From positions 930,001 to 994,000 of the forward strand of contig NZ_CP035037.1 of NCBI RefSeq assembly GCF_004028235.1: a DNA stretch of 64,000 bases, in the 5' to 3' direction. A program made the translations under genes and the position numbers. This document shows positions 43,213 through 51,886 of this stretch, in pieces. Under the pieces are notes generated by a model. That model had not been told where the DNA came from, made no database searches, and was given only the letters and a program-made list of their open reading frames with translations. The DNA comes from Leucobacter muris. Its GTDB lineage: Bacteria > Actinomycetota > Actinomycetes > Actinomycetales > Microbacteriaceae. Positions within the stretch are counted from its first letter, which is position 1, and each line of letters starts with the position of its first letter.

Positions 43213-43923
43213 CTAGCCGTCGGTGCGGTAGATCAGCTGCACGTCGGCGCCCTCCGGGCCGAGCCGCTTCCGCGCGAAGCCCTCGAGGGTGTCCGGCACC
43301 AACACGCCGGGCAGCAGCTGCGACGAGTTGCCCACGAGCACATTGCCGTGGCGGCCCACCAGCGCCATCTCGATGCCGCTGCGCTGCAGCACCGGCAGCA
43401 GCTCGGCCTCGAGGTCTGCCACCTGGATGTCGTTGCCGATCGCCCCCACACGCACGCCCGCCACGTTCGCCGGCACGGTGAGGGTGAGCACGTACGCCTC
43501 GACCCCGAGGTAGTCGATGTAGGGGCCCACGAGCGCGGGAGTGCCCTCGTGGAATGCGCGGATGAACCACTCGTGGTGCTCGTAGTCGTAGTAGCGGTCG
43601 GCGCCCGGCACGACGCCGAAGGAGTAGCGGGCGAATCGCGACTCGTCCTCGCGCACCCACCACTCCAGGTGGCCGCGCTCGAAGCTCAGCGCCGAGTGCG
43701 CGAAGATGAGCCCGCAGCCGTCGACCACGGCGTTGTCGGCGAGATAGCGCACCGCGAGCGCTCGAAGCCGGCGCCGCACCCCCTCGCCCAGATCGAGACG
43801 TCCCGAGTCGTCGAGGGTCAGCAGCGCGATCAGATCTTCGGACAGCTTCTGGAGGTGGTCGAAGCGGTCGTTCAGCCACTCGTCGACGCTCTCGATCGCC
43901 GAGGCGACCTCGGCCGCGCTCAC
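43213..43923 (-). CDS. Cache-domain protein without membrane segments
   Basis: 236 aa. A helical N-terminus (EVASAIESVDEWLNDRFDHLQKL) leads to a dCache-like double PAS fold: FARYSFGVVPGADRYYDYEHHEWFIRAFHEG, broken here as FARYSFGVVPGADRYYDYEH plus HEWFIRAFHEG, then GPYIDYLGVEAYVLTLTVP and VGAIGNDIQVADLEAELLP. YYDYEHHEWF is typical of Cache domains that bind amino acids and amines. No signal peptide or membrane helix is present, so it should be cytosolic, which is unusual. It overlaps the upstream GntR gene by 4 nt, so the two are co-translated. I infer a co-sensor for the GntR protein. Confidence 0.75.
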   Translation of the reverse strand: MSAAEVASAIESVDEWLNDRFDHLQKLSEDLIALLTLDDSGRLDLGEGVRRRLRALAVRYLADNAVVDGCGLIFAHSALSFERGHLEWWVREDESRFARYSFGVVPGADRYYDYEHHEWFIRAFHEGTPALVGPYIDYLGVEAYVLTLTVPANVAGVRVGAIGNDIQVADLEAELLPVLQRSGIEMALVGRHGNVLVGNSSQLLPGVLVPDTLEGFARKRLGPEGADVQLIYRTDG

Positions 43924-44678
43924 CGCTCATCCTCCGCCGCGCCCTCGAGCGCGAGCTTGCCCTCGACGATCAGCTGCATGTTCCCCCTGACGTGGTCGAC
44001 GGCGAGACGCTGCGCCTCGTCGGCCTGCTGCTGCTCGATCGCCATCACGATCGCGAGGTGCTCGGTGAAGGCCTGCTGCACCGAGGCGCGGCAGATCGCG
44101 TCGCACCAGAGGAACGGGGACAGCTCGGAGTGGAGCCGCTGCTCGCCCGTCAGCAGTCGTCGGGAGTGGCTGAGCACCGCGATCTCGAAGTGGAACCGGC
44201 TATCGGCGAGCGAGCGCTCGCGGCCGCCGCGGCCCTCTCGGGCCTCGAATGCGAACTCCGCGAGCCTCGTGCGCAGCCCCGGCTGCGTGCGCTCCGCGGC
44301 GAGGCGCGCGGCCATGCCCGAGATCGCGGCGTGCTCGTCGAAGAAGTCGCGCAGGGCGACGAGACTCGTGCGCGCCAGCGAGGAGCGCAGCTCCTGCGGC
44401 GAGGGGAACGGCGCCTGCACCACGAAGGTGCCGCCGTTGCGGCCCCGCCTCGTCTCCACGATGCCCTGCGCGCGCAGCTCGGCGAGCGCCTTGCGCAGCG
44501 TCGCCACGGCCACCCCGAACTGGTTGGCGAGCTCGGCCTCGACCGGCAGGCGCTCGCCGACGGTCAGCACGCCCATCGAGATCGCCGCGGCGATCCGCTG
44601 GGCGATCCCGCCGACGCTCGGGCCGCCGGGCTCGCTCTCTCCGTGCTGCGGGGACTGCCCCAGCGGGGGTTTCTGCAA
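43920..44678 (-). CDS. GntR-family regulator, FadR/FCD type
   Basis: 252 aa. The winged helix is at about residues 23-88: GERLPVEAELANQFGVAVATLRKALAELRAQGIV (read as GERLPVEAELANQFGV then ATLRKALAELRAQGIV), followed by ETRRGRNGGTFVV. The all-alpha FCD ligand domain is at about 100-235. The start is TTG 44678, 12 nt after the kgd stop on the same strand. The gene may be read through from kgd as well as from its own promoter. It is the likeliest controller of the adjacent amine cluster. Confidence 0.87.
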   Translation of the reverse strand: MQKPPLGQSPQHGESEPGGPSVGGIAQRIAAAISMGVLTVGERLPVEAELANQFGVAVATLRKALAELRAQGIVETRRGRNGGTFVVQAPFPSPQELRSSLARTSLVALRDFFDEHAAISGMAARLAAERTQPGLRTRLAEFAFEAREGRGGRERSLADSRFHFEIAVLSHSRRLLTGEQRLHSELSPFLWCDAICRASVQQAFTEHLAIVMAIEQQQADEAQRLAVDHVRGNMQLIVEGKLALEGAAEDER

Positions 44679-44690
44679 GCGCGCCCCCGC

Positions 44691-47600
44691 TCAGGACTCG
44701 TCGTCGAAGCGGAGCGCACGCGCGATGAGGCGCTCCTGCTCGACGGCGTGCACCTTCGCCGACCCCGTCGAGGGGGCCGCGGAGGCGGGGCGGGTGACGG
44801 CGCGGATGCGATCGTTCGCCAGGTGCTTCGACAGCTCGAGCGAGATGAACGGCCACGCCCCCTGGTTCTCGGGCTCGTCCTGCACCCACACCAGCTCGGC
44901 GCCGGGATACTGGGTGAGCACGCGGCCCAGCTGCACGCTCGGCACGGGGTAGAACTGCTCCACCCGCACGAGGGCGATGCGCGGGTCGGGCCGCTTCTCG
45001 AGCGCGACGCGCAGGTCGTAGTAGACCTTGCCCGACACGAGCAGCACGCGCTGCACCGCCTGGTGGTTCTCGATCGCGGGATCGTCGAGCACGGGCTGGA
45101 ACGTGCCCGTCGTGAAATCCTCGACCGCGGAGGCCGCGCCGCGCAGGCGCAGCATCTGCTTCGGGGTGAAGACGATGAGCGGCTTGCGGGGGCGGGCGTA
45201 GGCCTGGCGGCGCAGCAGGTGGAAGTAGTTCGCCGGCGTCGAGGGGCGCGCGACGATCATGTTGTCCTCGGCGCACAGCTGCAGGTAGCGCTCGATGCGG
45301 GCCGACGAGTGGTCGGGGCCCTGGCCCTCGTAGCCGTGGGGGAGCAGCATGACCACTGAGGAGCGCTGGCCCCACTTCTGCTCGGCCGCCGCGATGTACT
45401 CGTCGATCACGGCCTGCGCGGTGTTCGCGAAGTCGCCGAACTGGGCCTCCCACAGCACGAGCGCGTCCTCGCGTTGCAGGGAGTAGCCGTACTCGAACGC
45501 GAGCGCCGCGTACTCGGAGAGCAGCGAGTCGTAGATCCAGAAGCGGGCCTGCTCGTCGGAGAGGTTGAGCAGCGGGATCCACTCCTGGCCGTTGGCGCGG
45601 TCGTGGAACACCGCGTGGCGCTGCGCGAAGGTGCCGCGGCGCGCGTCCTGGCCCACGAAGCGCACCGCGGTGCCCTCCATGAGCAGCGAGCCGAGCGCGA
45701 GCAGCTCGCCGAAGCCCCAGTCGATGCCGCCCTCGCGGCTCATCTCGAAGCGCTTGTTGAGCAGCTGCTGCAGCTTCTGGTGCACGGTGAAGCCCTCGGG
45801 CTTGTTCGCGAAGGCGTCGCCGATGCGCTCGACCACGGCCCGCTCCACCGCGGTCTCGAGCGGCGCGGGCCCGGGGCCGCCGGCCTCGGCGACCTCGCCG
45901 ATGCCGCCGGCGCCGACGATCGGGATCGAGCCCGTCTGCGCCGCGTGGGTCTCCTGGAACGCGACTTCGAGCCGGTCCTGGAAGTCTTGCTTCGCCTTCT
46001 CGTACTCTTCCTCGGTGATGTCGCCGCGGCCGACGAGCGCGCTCGTGTAGAGGCGGCGCGTGGAGCGCTTGGCCTCGATGAGGTCGGTCATGAGCGGCTG
46101 GGTCATCGACGGGTCGTCGCCCTCGTTGTGGCCCCGGCGGCGGTAGCAGACGAGGTCGATGATGACGTCGATGTGGAAGCGCTGGCGGAACTCGTACGCG
46201 AGCTTCGCCACGCGCACGACCGACTCGGGGTCGTCGCCGTTCACGTGGAAGATCGGCGCCTGCACGACCTTGCCGATCTCGGACGAGTAGACGCCCGAGC
46301 GGGAGTCGAGGGGCAGCGTGGTGAAGCCCACCTGGTTGTTGATGATGATGTGGATCGTGCCGCCCGTGCGGTAGGCCCGCAGCTGCGACATCTGCAGCGT
46401 CTCGTAGACGACGCCCTGGCCGGCCATCGCCGCGTCGCCGTGCACGAGCACGGGCAGCGTGGTGAACGAGCCGATCGGCTTGAGATCCTGCTTCGCGCGC
46501 ACGATGCCCTCGAGCACGCCGTCGACGGTCTCGAGGTGCGACGGGTTCGCGGCGAGGTGCACCGGCACCTGGGTGCCGTTCGGAGCGGTGAAGACGCCCG
46601 ACGTGCCCAGGTGGTACTTGACGTCGCCCGAGCCGGCCTTCTGGGACTGGGCCCCCTCGAACTCGCGGAAGATCTGGCCGTAGGTCTTGCCCGCGATGTT
46701 CGACAGCACGTTGAGGCGGCCGCGGTGGGCCATGCCGATGTCGACGCTGTCGACGCCGTCTTCGGCCGCGTCGATGAGCATCGCGTCGAGCAGCGGGATC
46801 ACCGACTCGCCGCCCTCGAGGCTGAAGCGCTTCTGGCCGACGTACTTGGTCTGCAGGAAGGTCTCGAAGGCCTCGGCCTCGTTGAGCTTCTCGAGGATGC
46901 GCATCTGCTCGTCGCGGCTGGGCTTCGCGTAGGGCACCTCGAGCTGCTCGCGCAGCCACAGGCGCTGGCCCGGATCCTGGATGTGCATGTACTCGATGCC
47001 GATCTTGCGGCAGTACGAGTCGCGCAGCACGCCGAGGATGTCGCGCAGCTTCATGGCGCGCTTGCCGCCGATGCCGCCCGTCACGAACTCGCGGTCGAGG
47101 TCCCAGAAGGTGAGGCCGTGGTTCTCGATCTCGAGATCGGGGTGGGTGCGCTGCACGTACTCGAGGGGATCGATGTCGGCCATCAGGTGGCCGCGCACGC
47201 GGAACGAGTTGATGAGCTCCTGCACGCGGGCGGTCTTGTCGACCGCGCCCGAGACGTCGACGTGAATGTCGGTCGCCCACTGCACGGGCTTGTAGGGGAT
47301 GCGCAGGGCCGCGAAGATCTCCTCGTAGAAGCCGTGGCCACCGGTGAGGCGCTCGTGCACGAGCTTGAGGAACTCGCCCGAGCCGGCGCCCTGGATGACG
47401 CGGTGGTCGTACGTGCTCGTGAGCGTGATGGTCTTCGAGATGCCGAGGCGCACGAGCACGTCTTCGGAGGCGCCCTGGAACTCGGCCGGGTACTCGAGCG
47501 CGCCGGCGCCGATGATGGAGCCCTGACCGCTCATGAGGCGCGGCACCGAGTGCACGGTGCCGATGCCGCCGGGGTTGGTGAGCGAGATCGTGGTGCCCTG

Positions 47601-48407
47601 GAAGTCGGCTGCGCCGAGCTTGTTGTCACGGGCGCGCTTCACGAGGTCTTCGTAGGCGGCGAGGTACTCGTTGAAGTCGAGGGTCTCGGCGCGCTTGATG
47701 CTGGGGACGAGCAGCGAGCGGGTGCCGTCGGGCTTCGGCACGTCGATCGCGATGCCGAGCCCGATGTGGGAGGGCGCGACGAGCGACGGCTTGCCGTCGA
47801 TCTCGGCGTAGGCGACGTTCTGGCTGGGGAACTCCTTGAGCGACTGGATCAGCGCCCACCCGATGAGGTGCGTGAAGGAGACTTTGCCGCCTCGGCTGCG
47901 GCGCAGGTGGTTGTTGATGACGATGCGGTTGTCGATCAGCAGCTTGGCCGGGATCGTGCGCACGCTCGTGGCGGTCGGCACCGTGAGGCTCTGATCCATG
48001 TTCTTGGAGAGCGTGCGCGCCATGCCGCGCAGCGGGGTGACCGTGTCCTCCTGCTGCTCGGCGGCCTCGGCGCGGGCGGAGGCGCGGGGGGCGTCGGCGG
48101 GGATCGGGGCCTCGCGGGGAGCCGTGTTGGTGGTGCGCGCGGGCTGCGTCGAGGTGGGGGCCGTCGACGGCGCGGCGGGGGATGCGGGGGAGACCACAGC
48201 GGGCTGTGCGGTGGCCTTCGGCCGAGGAGCTGCGGCTGCGGGCGGTGCGGCTTCGGCGCCGTACTTCTCGAGCACCGGCCACCACGACCGGTCGACCGAG
48301 TTCTTGTCGACCTGATACTGCTTCCACAGCTCATCGACGAGCCACTCGTTTGCACCGAAATCTCCTGCGGGACCAGCCTGTCCGGTGGTCTCCGTGCGCT
48401 CCGCCAA
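44691..48407 (-). CDS. kgd: Multifunctional 2-oxoglutarate dehydrogenase E1/E2 (Kgd/OdhA)
   Basis: 1238 aa, the actinobacterial fusion type. A short E1-like N-terminus (DFGANEWLVDELWKQY), an Ala/Pro linker (about 55-115) and an E2 acyltransferase domain come first; the E2 domain has PLRGMARTLSKNM and the catalytic DHRVIQGAGSGEFL, and no lipoyl domain. The TPP-dependent E1 part follows from about 380, with HRGRLNVL, YHLGTSGVF, NPSHLE and the C-terminal PGAELVWVQDEPENQGAW. It decarboxylates 2-oxoglutarate and supports succinyl-CoA formation with a dihydrolipoamide partner encoded elsewhere. The start is TTG 48407 with AAGGGAAG upstream. Confidence 0.97.
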   Translation of the reverse strand: MAERTETTGQAGPAGDFGANEWLVDELWKQYQVDKNSVDRSWWPVLEKYGAEAAPPAAAAPRPKATAQPAVVSPASPAAPSTAPTSTQPARTTNTAPREAPIPADAPRASARAEAAEQQEDTVTPLRGMARTLSKNMDQSLTVPTATSVRTIPAKLLIDNRIVINNHLRRSRGGKVSFTHLIGWALIQSLKEFPSQNVAYAEIDGKPSLVAPSHIGLGIAIDVPKPDGTRSLLVPSIKRAETLDFNEYLAAYEDLVKRARDNKLGAADFQGTTISLTNPGGIGTVHSVPRLMSGQGSIIGAGALEYPAEFQGASEDVLVRLGISKTITLTSTYDHRVIQGAGSGEFLKLVHERLTGGHGFYEEIFAALRIPYKPVQWATDIHVDVSGAVDKTARVQELINSFRVRGHLMADIDPLEYVQRTHPDLEIENHGLTFWDLDREFVTGGIGGKRAMKLRDILGVLRDSYCRKIGIEYMHIQDPGQRLWLREQLEVPYAKPSRDEQMRILEKLNEAEAFETFLQTKYVGQKRFSLEGGESVIPLLDAMLIDAAEDGVDSVDIGMAHRGRLNVLSNIAGKTYGQIFREFEGAQSQKAGSGDVKYHLGTSGVFTAPNGTQVPVHLAANPSHLETVDGVLEGIVRAKQDLKPIGSFTTLPVLVHGDAAMAGQGVVYETLQMSQLRAYRTGGTIHIIINNQVGFTTLPLDSRSGVYSSEIGKVVQAPIFHVNGDDPESVVRVAKLAYEFRQRFHIDVIIDLVCYRRRGHNEGDDPSMTQPLMTDLIEAKRSTRRLYTSALVGRGDITEEEYEKAKQDFQDRLEVAFQETHAAQTGSIPIVGAGGIGEVAEAGGPGPAPLETAVERAVVERIGDAFANKPEGFTVHQKLQQLLNKRFEMSREGGIDWGFGELLALGSLLMEGTAVRFVGQDARRGTFAQRHAVFHDRANGQEWIPLLNLSDEQARFWIYDSLLSEYAALAFEYGYSLQREDALVLWEAQFGDFANTAQAVIDEYIAAAEQKWGQRSSVVMLLPHGYEGQGPDHSSARIERYLQLCAEDNMIVARPSTPANYFHLLRRQAYARPRKPLIVFTPKQMLRLRGAASAVEDFTTGTFQPVLDDPAIENHQAVQRVLLVSGKVYYDLRVALEKRPDPRIALVRVEQFYPVPSVQLGRVLTQYPGAELVWVQDEPENQGAWPFISLELSKHLANDRIRAVTRPASAAPSTGSAKVHAVEQERLIARALRFDDES

Positions 48408-48652
48408 AGCGACTTCCCTTCGTTGATGTCGTATGTGGCAACTCGTAGCCGGGACCGGCTCCGTAGCCGGTGTCCGGTAAACAAGCCTACGCCTTTCGAA
48501 AGCACGATGGGGGATGACTCTCAGGAAGAACCCCCACCCCCGACTGCTAGGATCGGTAGGGCTATGGACGCAGACTCTCGAAGACCGTCAGACCCCCCCC
48601 CGAGTATCGGCCGCGCTGAAGCGCGGCACCCCGCACCTCCGAGGAGCGGCCG
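48408..48652. promoter_or_regulatory. Divergent promoter region of kgd and the CNNM operon
   Basis: Minus strand: a TAGGCT -10 (48484-48489 complement) gives kgd a leader of about 70 nt. It contains ACCGGCT..AGCCGGT. Plus strand: TAGGAT (48548-48553) gives a leader of about 95 nt before GTG 48653, which has GAGGAG upstream. No riboswitch signature could be recognised. Confidence 0.5.
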
Positions 48653-49990
48653 GTGAACGACTGGCTCCTGCTGCTCATCGGTATTCTCCTCACCGTCGGC
48701 ACGGGCATCTTCGTCGCCGCCGAGTTCTCCCTCGTCGCCCTCGACCGCCACGACCTCGAGCGGCGCCGGGCCGGCGGGCAGCGCGGCCTCGACCGCGTGA
48801 TCCGCGGTCTCACCCGCACCTCGACGCACCTGTCGAGCGCGCAGCTGGGCATCACGCTCACCACGCTGCTCGCCGGCTACACGCTCGAGCCGGCGATCAG
48901 CGGCTTCCTCGACGCCCCCCTGGGCGCGCTCGGCGTGCCGGAGGGGCTGCGGCGCGCCATCAGCGCGCCCGTCGCGGTCGCCCTCGCGACGGTGTTCTCG
49001 ATGATCGTCGGTGAGCTCGTGCCGAAGAACTTCGCGCTCGCGAAACCGCTCGCGACGGCGAAGGTCGTGATGCCGGCCCAGGCGGCGTTCACCACCACCT
49101 TCAAGCCCGCGGTCATGGCGCTGAACGGCAGCGCGAACGGCATCCTGCGCTCGATCGGCATCGAGCCCAAGGAGGAGCTGTCGGGCGCGCGATCGGCCGA
49201 GGAGCTCTCATCGCTCGTGCGCCACTCCGCGAGCGCGGGACTGCTCGAGGCCGACACCGCCACGCTGCTCGACCGCACGCTGCGCTTCTCCGAGCTCACC
49301 GCGGCCGACGTGATGACGCCGAGACTCAGGGTCGAGAGCGTGCAGCGGCTCGAGCCGGCCCAGGCCGTGCTCGAGCTCTCCGGGCGCAGCGGCTACTCGC
49401 GCTTCCCCGTCATCGACGAGGATCGCGACGACGTCGTCGGCGTCGTGCACGTCAAGCAGGCGGTCGCGGTGCCCCGCGGCAAGCGGGGCGAGGTGCCGGT
49501 GGCCGCGCTCGCGGAAGACGTGGTGCGCGTGCCCGAGACCATGCACCTCGATCACCTGCTCGAGGAGCTGCGCTCCTCGGGCTTCCAGCTCGGCATCGTC
49601 GTCGACGAGTACGGCGGCACCGCCGGCATCGTGACCCTCGAAGATCTGGTCGAGGAGATCGTCGGCGAGGTCGCCGACGAGCACGACCGCGCCGCCGCCG
49701 GCGTGGTGGGCACAGCCGAGCAGATGACCTTCCCGGCCGACCTGCGCCCGGACGAGGTGCGCGACCAGACCGGCGTCGACATCCCCGACGACGACGCCTA
49801 CGACACCGTGGCCGGTTACGTGCTGCGCGAGCTCGGGCGCATCCCCGACCCGGGCGACGAGGTGTCGCTGCCCGACGGCGGCACGTTGCGGGTCGAGCGG
49901 ATGGACGGTCGCCGCATCGCGCGCGTGCGCTACACGAGCCCGCCGGTGCCCGCCACCGACGCCGACGACCGAGCGGAGGACCGCGCATGA
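48653..49990 (+). CDS. CNNM/CorC-type membrane protein with CBS pair and CorC_HlyC domain
   Basis: 445 aa. The N-terminal DUF21/CNNM domain has four helices (about 1-170: [45 protein letters not shown]). A CBS pair follows (about 215-345: [20 protein letters not shown]), with [29 protein letters not shown] (shown as [18 protein letters not shown] plus LVEEIVGE) and a C-terminal CorC_HlyC domain. Family members take part in Mg2+ or Co2+ efflux or homeostasis. It overlaps the next gene by 4 nt. Confidence 0.9.
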   Translation: MNDWLLLLIGILLTVGTGIFVAAEFSLVALDRHDLERRRAGGQRGLDRVIRGLTRTSTHLSSAQLGITLTTLLAGYTLEPAISGFLDAPLGALGVPEGLRRAISAPVAVALATVFSMIVGELVPKNFALAKPLATAKVVMPAQAAFTTTFKPAVMALNGSANGILRSIGIEPKEELSGARSAEELSSLVRHSASAGLLEADTATLLDRTLRFSELTAADVMTPRLRVESVQRLEPAQAVLELSGRSGYSRFPVIDEDRDDVVGVVHVKQAVAVPRGKRGEVPVAALAEDVVRVPETMHLDHLLEELRSSGFQLGIVVDEYGGTAGIVTLEDLVEEIVGEVADEHDRAAAGVVGTAEQMTFPADLRPDEVRDQTGVDIPDDDAYDTVAGYVLRELGRIPDPGDEVSLPDGGTLRVERMDGRRIARVRYTSPPVPATDADDRAEDRA

Positions 49991-51033
49991 GCGACTGGAT
50001 GGGAATCGTCTGGCTGGTCGTGCTGCTCGCCGCCAATGCCTTCTTCGTGGGCGCCGAGTTCGCCGTGATCTCGGCGCGCCGCTCGCAGATCGAGCCGAGA
50101 GCTGAAGCCGGCTCGAAGCGCGCGAAGACCGCGCTCTACGCCATGGAGCACGCGACGCTCATGCTCGCCACGAGCCAGCTGGGCATCACCGTGTGCTCGC
50201 TGCTGATCCTGAACGTCTCCGAACCCGCGATCCACCACCTCCTCGAGGGGCCGCTCGCGTGGACGGGCCTGCCCGTCGAGGCCGTCTCGATCGCGGCGTT
50301 CGTCATCACGCTGCTGCTCGTCTCGTACCTGCACGTCGTGCTCGGCGAGATGGTGCCGAAGAACGCGGCGTTCTCGCTGCCCGATCAGGCTGTGCTGCTG
50401 CTCGCGCCCCCGCTCGTCGCGGTGTCGCGGGTGCTGAAGCACGTCATCGCCGCCCTCAACGCCATCGCCAACGGCGTGCTGCGCATGTTCGGCGTCGAGC
50501 CGAAGTCCGAGACCAACAGCACCTACACGCTCGAGGAGGTCGCGAGCATCGTGAGCCAGTCGACGCGCGAGGGGCTGCTCGAGGATCGCAGCGGCACCCT
50601 CACCGCGGCGTTCGAGTTCACCGAGAAGCGGGCCGACGATCTGCTCGTGCCGCTCGAACGGCTGGTCGTGCTGCCCGCCGGGGCCACGCCGCTCGACGTC
50701 GACGCCGCGGTCGCGCGCCACGGCTTCTCGCGCTACCCGATCGCCGACGCCGACGGGGGGCTCGCGGGCTACGTGCACATCAAGGATCTGGTGCGCCTCG
50801 GGGAGGAGCGGATCGCCGAGCCGATTCCGGGCAAGCGGATCCGCGCGATGATCTCGATCCACGCCGGCACCGAGCTGGAGGACGTGCTCGCGCGCATGCA
50901 GGCCCGCGGCATCCACCTCGCCCGCATCTACGACGGCGACGGCGCCGACCTCGGCGTCGTCTTCCTCGAGGACGTGATCGAAGAGCTCGTGGGCGAGGTG
51001 CACGACGCGACCCGCCGCCGACGCTTCGACTAG
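49987..51033 (+). CDS. CNNM-type membrane protein without CorC_HlyC domain
   Basis: 348 aa. The CNNM domain (NAFFVGAEFAVISARRSQIE, ATSQLGITVCSLLIL, LGEMVPKNAAFS) and CBS pair (SRYPIADADGGLAGYVHIKD, LARIYDGDGADLGVVFLEDV) are present, but it ends directly after the CBS pair. The start ATG 49987 lies within the end of the preceding gene (ATGA). Paired genes of this sort are common in actinobacteria and may form a heterodimer. The specificity is not known. Confidence 0.9.
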   Translation: MSDWMGIVWLVVLLAANAFFVGAEFAVISARRSQIEPRAEAGSKRAKTALYAMEHATLMLATSQLGITVCSLLILNVSEPAIHHLLEGPLAWTGLPVEAVSIAAFVITLLLVSYLHVVLGEMVPKNAAFSLPDQAVLLLAPPLVAVSRVLKHVIAALNAIANGVLRMFGVEPKSETNSTYTLEEVASIVSQSTREGLLEDRSGTLTAAFEFTEKRADDLLVPLERLVVLPAGATPLDVDAAVARHGFSRYPIADADGGLAGYVHIKDLVRLGEERIAEPIPGKRIRAMISIHAGTELEDVLARMQARGIHLARIYDGDGADLGVVFLEDVIEELVGEVHDATRRRRFD

Positions 51034-51044
51034 GGCGTCGTCCC

Positions 51045-51151
51045 ACGGGCCTCGGGGCCGGGCTCGCCCCGGAGGCCCGTCGACGGGCGCCCGGTGTCGC
51101 GAGCCCGAGGCATCCCGGGGCTCCCGGGGCTCTGAGGCATCCCGGGGCTCC
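51045..51151. terminator. Hairpin plus 27-bp direct repeat after the CNNM operon
   Basis: A stem of about 14 bp with one bulge (51045-51058 and 51066-51080) lies between convergent genes. It is followed by the 18-bp unit GAGGCATCCCGGGGCTCC at 51107-51124 and again at 51134-51151 (27-bp period). Confidence 0.65.
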
Positions 51152-51172
51152 GGGGTGCGAGAGCTGCGTCGC

Positions 51173-51793
51173 TCAGTGCGCGGCGAAGACGAGGTGCGCG
51201 GCGAGCTCGTCGGCGAGGAACCAGTCGCCGGCCAGCAGTGGATTGTCGGGCACGCTGAGACGCACGTCGAACTCGGCGGCGTCGTCGGTGAGCTCGGTGG
51301 GCGTCACGCGCAGGGTCGTGTCGGGGCGCACGATGCCCTGCGCCGAGAGGGTGCCGACCACGCTGACCGTGGCGCTCTCGCTCAGGTCGCCCCGCAGCGC
51401 CGTCGGCTCGGTGAGCTCGAAGGCCGCGTCGGGCAGCCCCACCGCGCTCACGTCGAGCCTCGCCTCGGTGATCACCCCGTCGAGCAGCACGATGTAGCCG
51501 CTCGTCGACAATGTGCTGCCGATCAGCGCGGAGAGGGTGTCGCCCCCGGTCTCGGTGAGCAGCCGGGTCTCGGTCACCTCGTAGACGCGCTCGGTCGACA
51601 CCTCGAGCAGGTCGGACTCCGCGGTGGTGCGCAGCTCGATCGCCTGGTGCGCAGCCGACGAGACCGGGGCGCAGGCGGTGAGGCAGAGCGGCAGCGCCGC
51701 CGAGACGGTCGCCACCACACGAACGGTGCGCGCGGATCGGCGCGACGGCACGGTGGTCACGGTGGCCTGGCTCCTCTCGCGTTCGTTCGACAC
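51173..51793 (-). CDS. Hypothetical secreted lipoprotein
   Basis: 206 aa. The N-terminus has an Arg-rich n-region and a hydrophobic stretch ending in LTAC (Cys near residue 41). The mature part is rich in Thr, Glu and Leu, with strand-like segments (STSGYIVLLDGVITEARLDV) and no recognised domain. It lies 93 nt downstream of the frameshifted permease gene on the same strand, so it may be the last gene of the efflux operon. The function is unknown. Confidence 0.65.
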   Translation of the reverse strand: MSNERERSQATVTTVPSRRSARTVRVVATVSAALPLCLTACAPVSSAAHQAIELRTTAESDLLEVSTERVYEVTETRLLTETGGDTLSALIGSTLSTSGYIVLLDGVITEARLDVSAVGLPDAAFELTEPTALRGDLSESATVSVVGTLSAQGIVRPDTTLRVTPTELTDDAAEFDVRLSVPDNPLLAGDWFLADELAAHLVFAAH

Positions 51794-51886
51794 CCGGTGA
51801 GACTACGCGTCGAAAGTGGGAGGCCGATGGGAGGGGGCTCGGGGGCCGGGGCGGCGCGCCGCGGCTGGCCGACGGTCGGCTCGATC

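Noticed and set aside
48490..48652. Mg2+ riboswitch ahead of the CNNM genes
   Set aside because: The leader has C-rich tracts but no recognisable M-box or ykoK core.
45474..48656. 1060-codon plus-strand frame opposite kgd
   Set aside because: Low-complexity composition, and the kgd protein on the other strand is certain.
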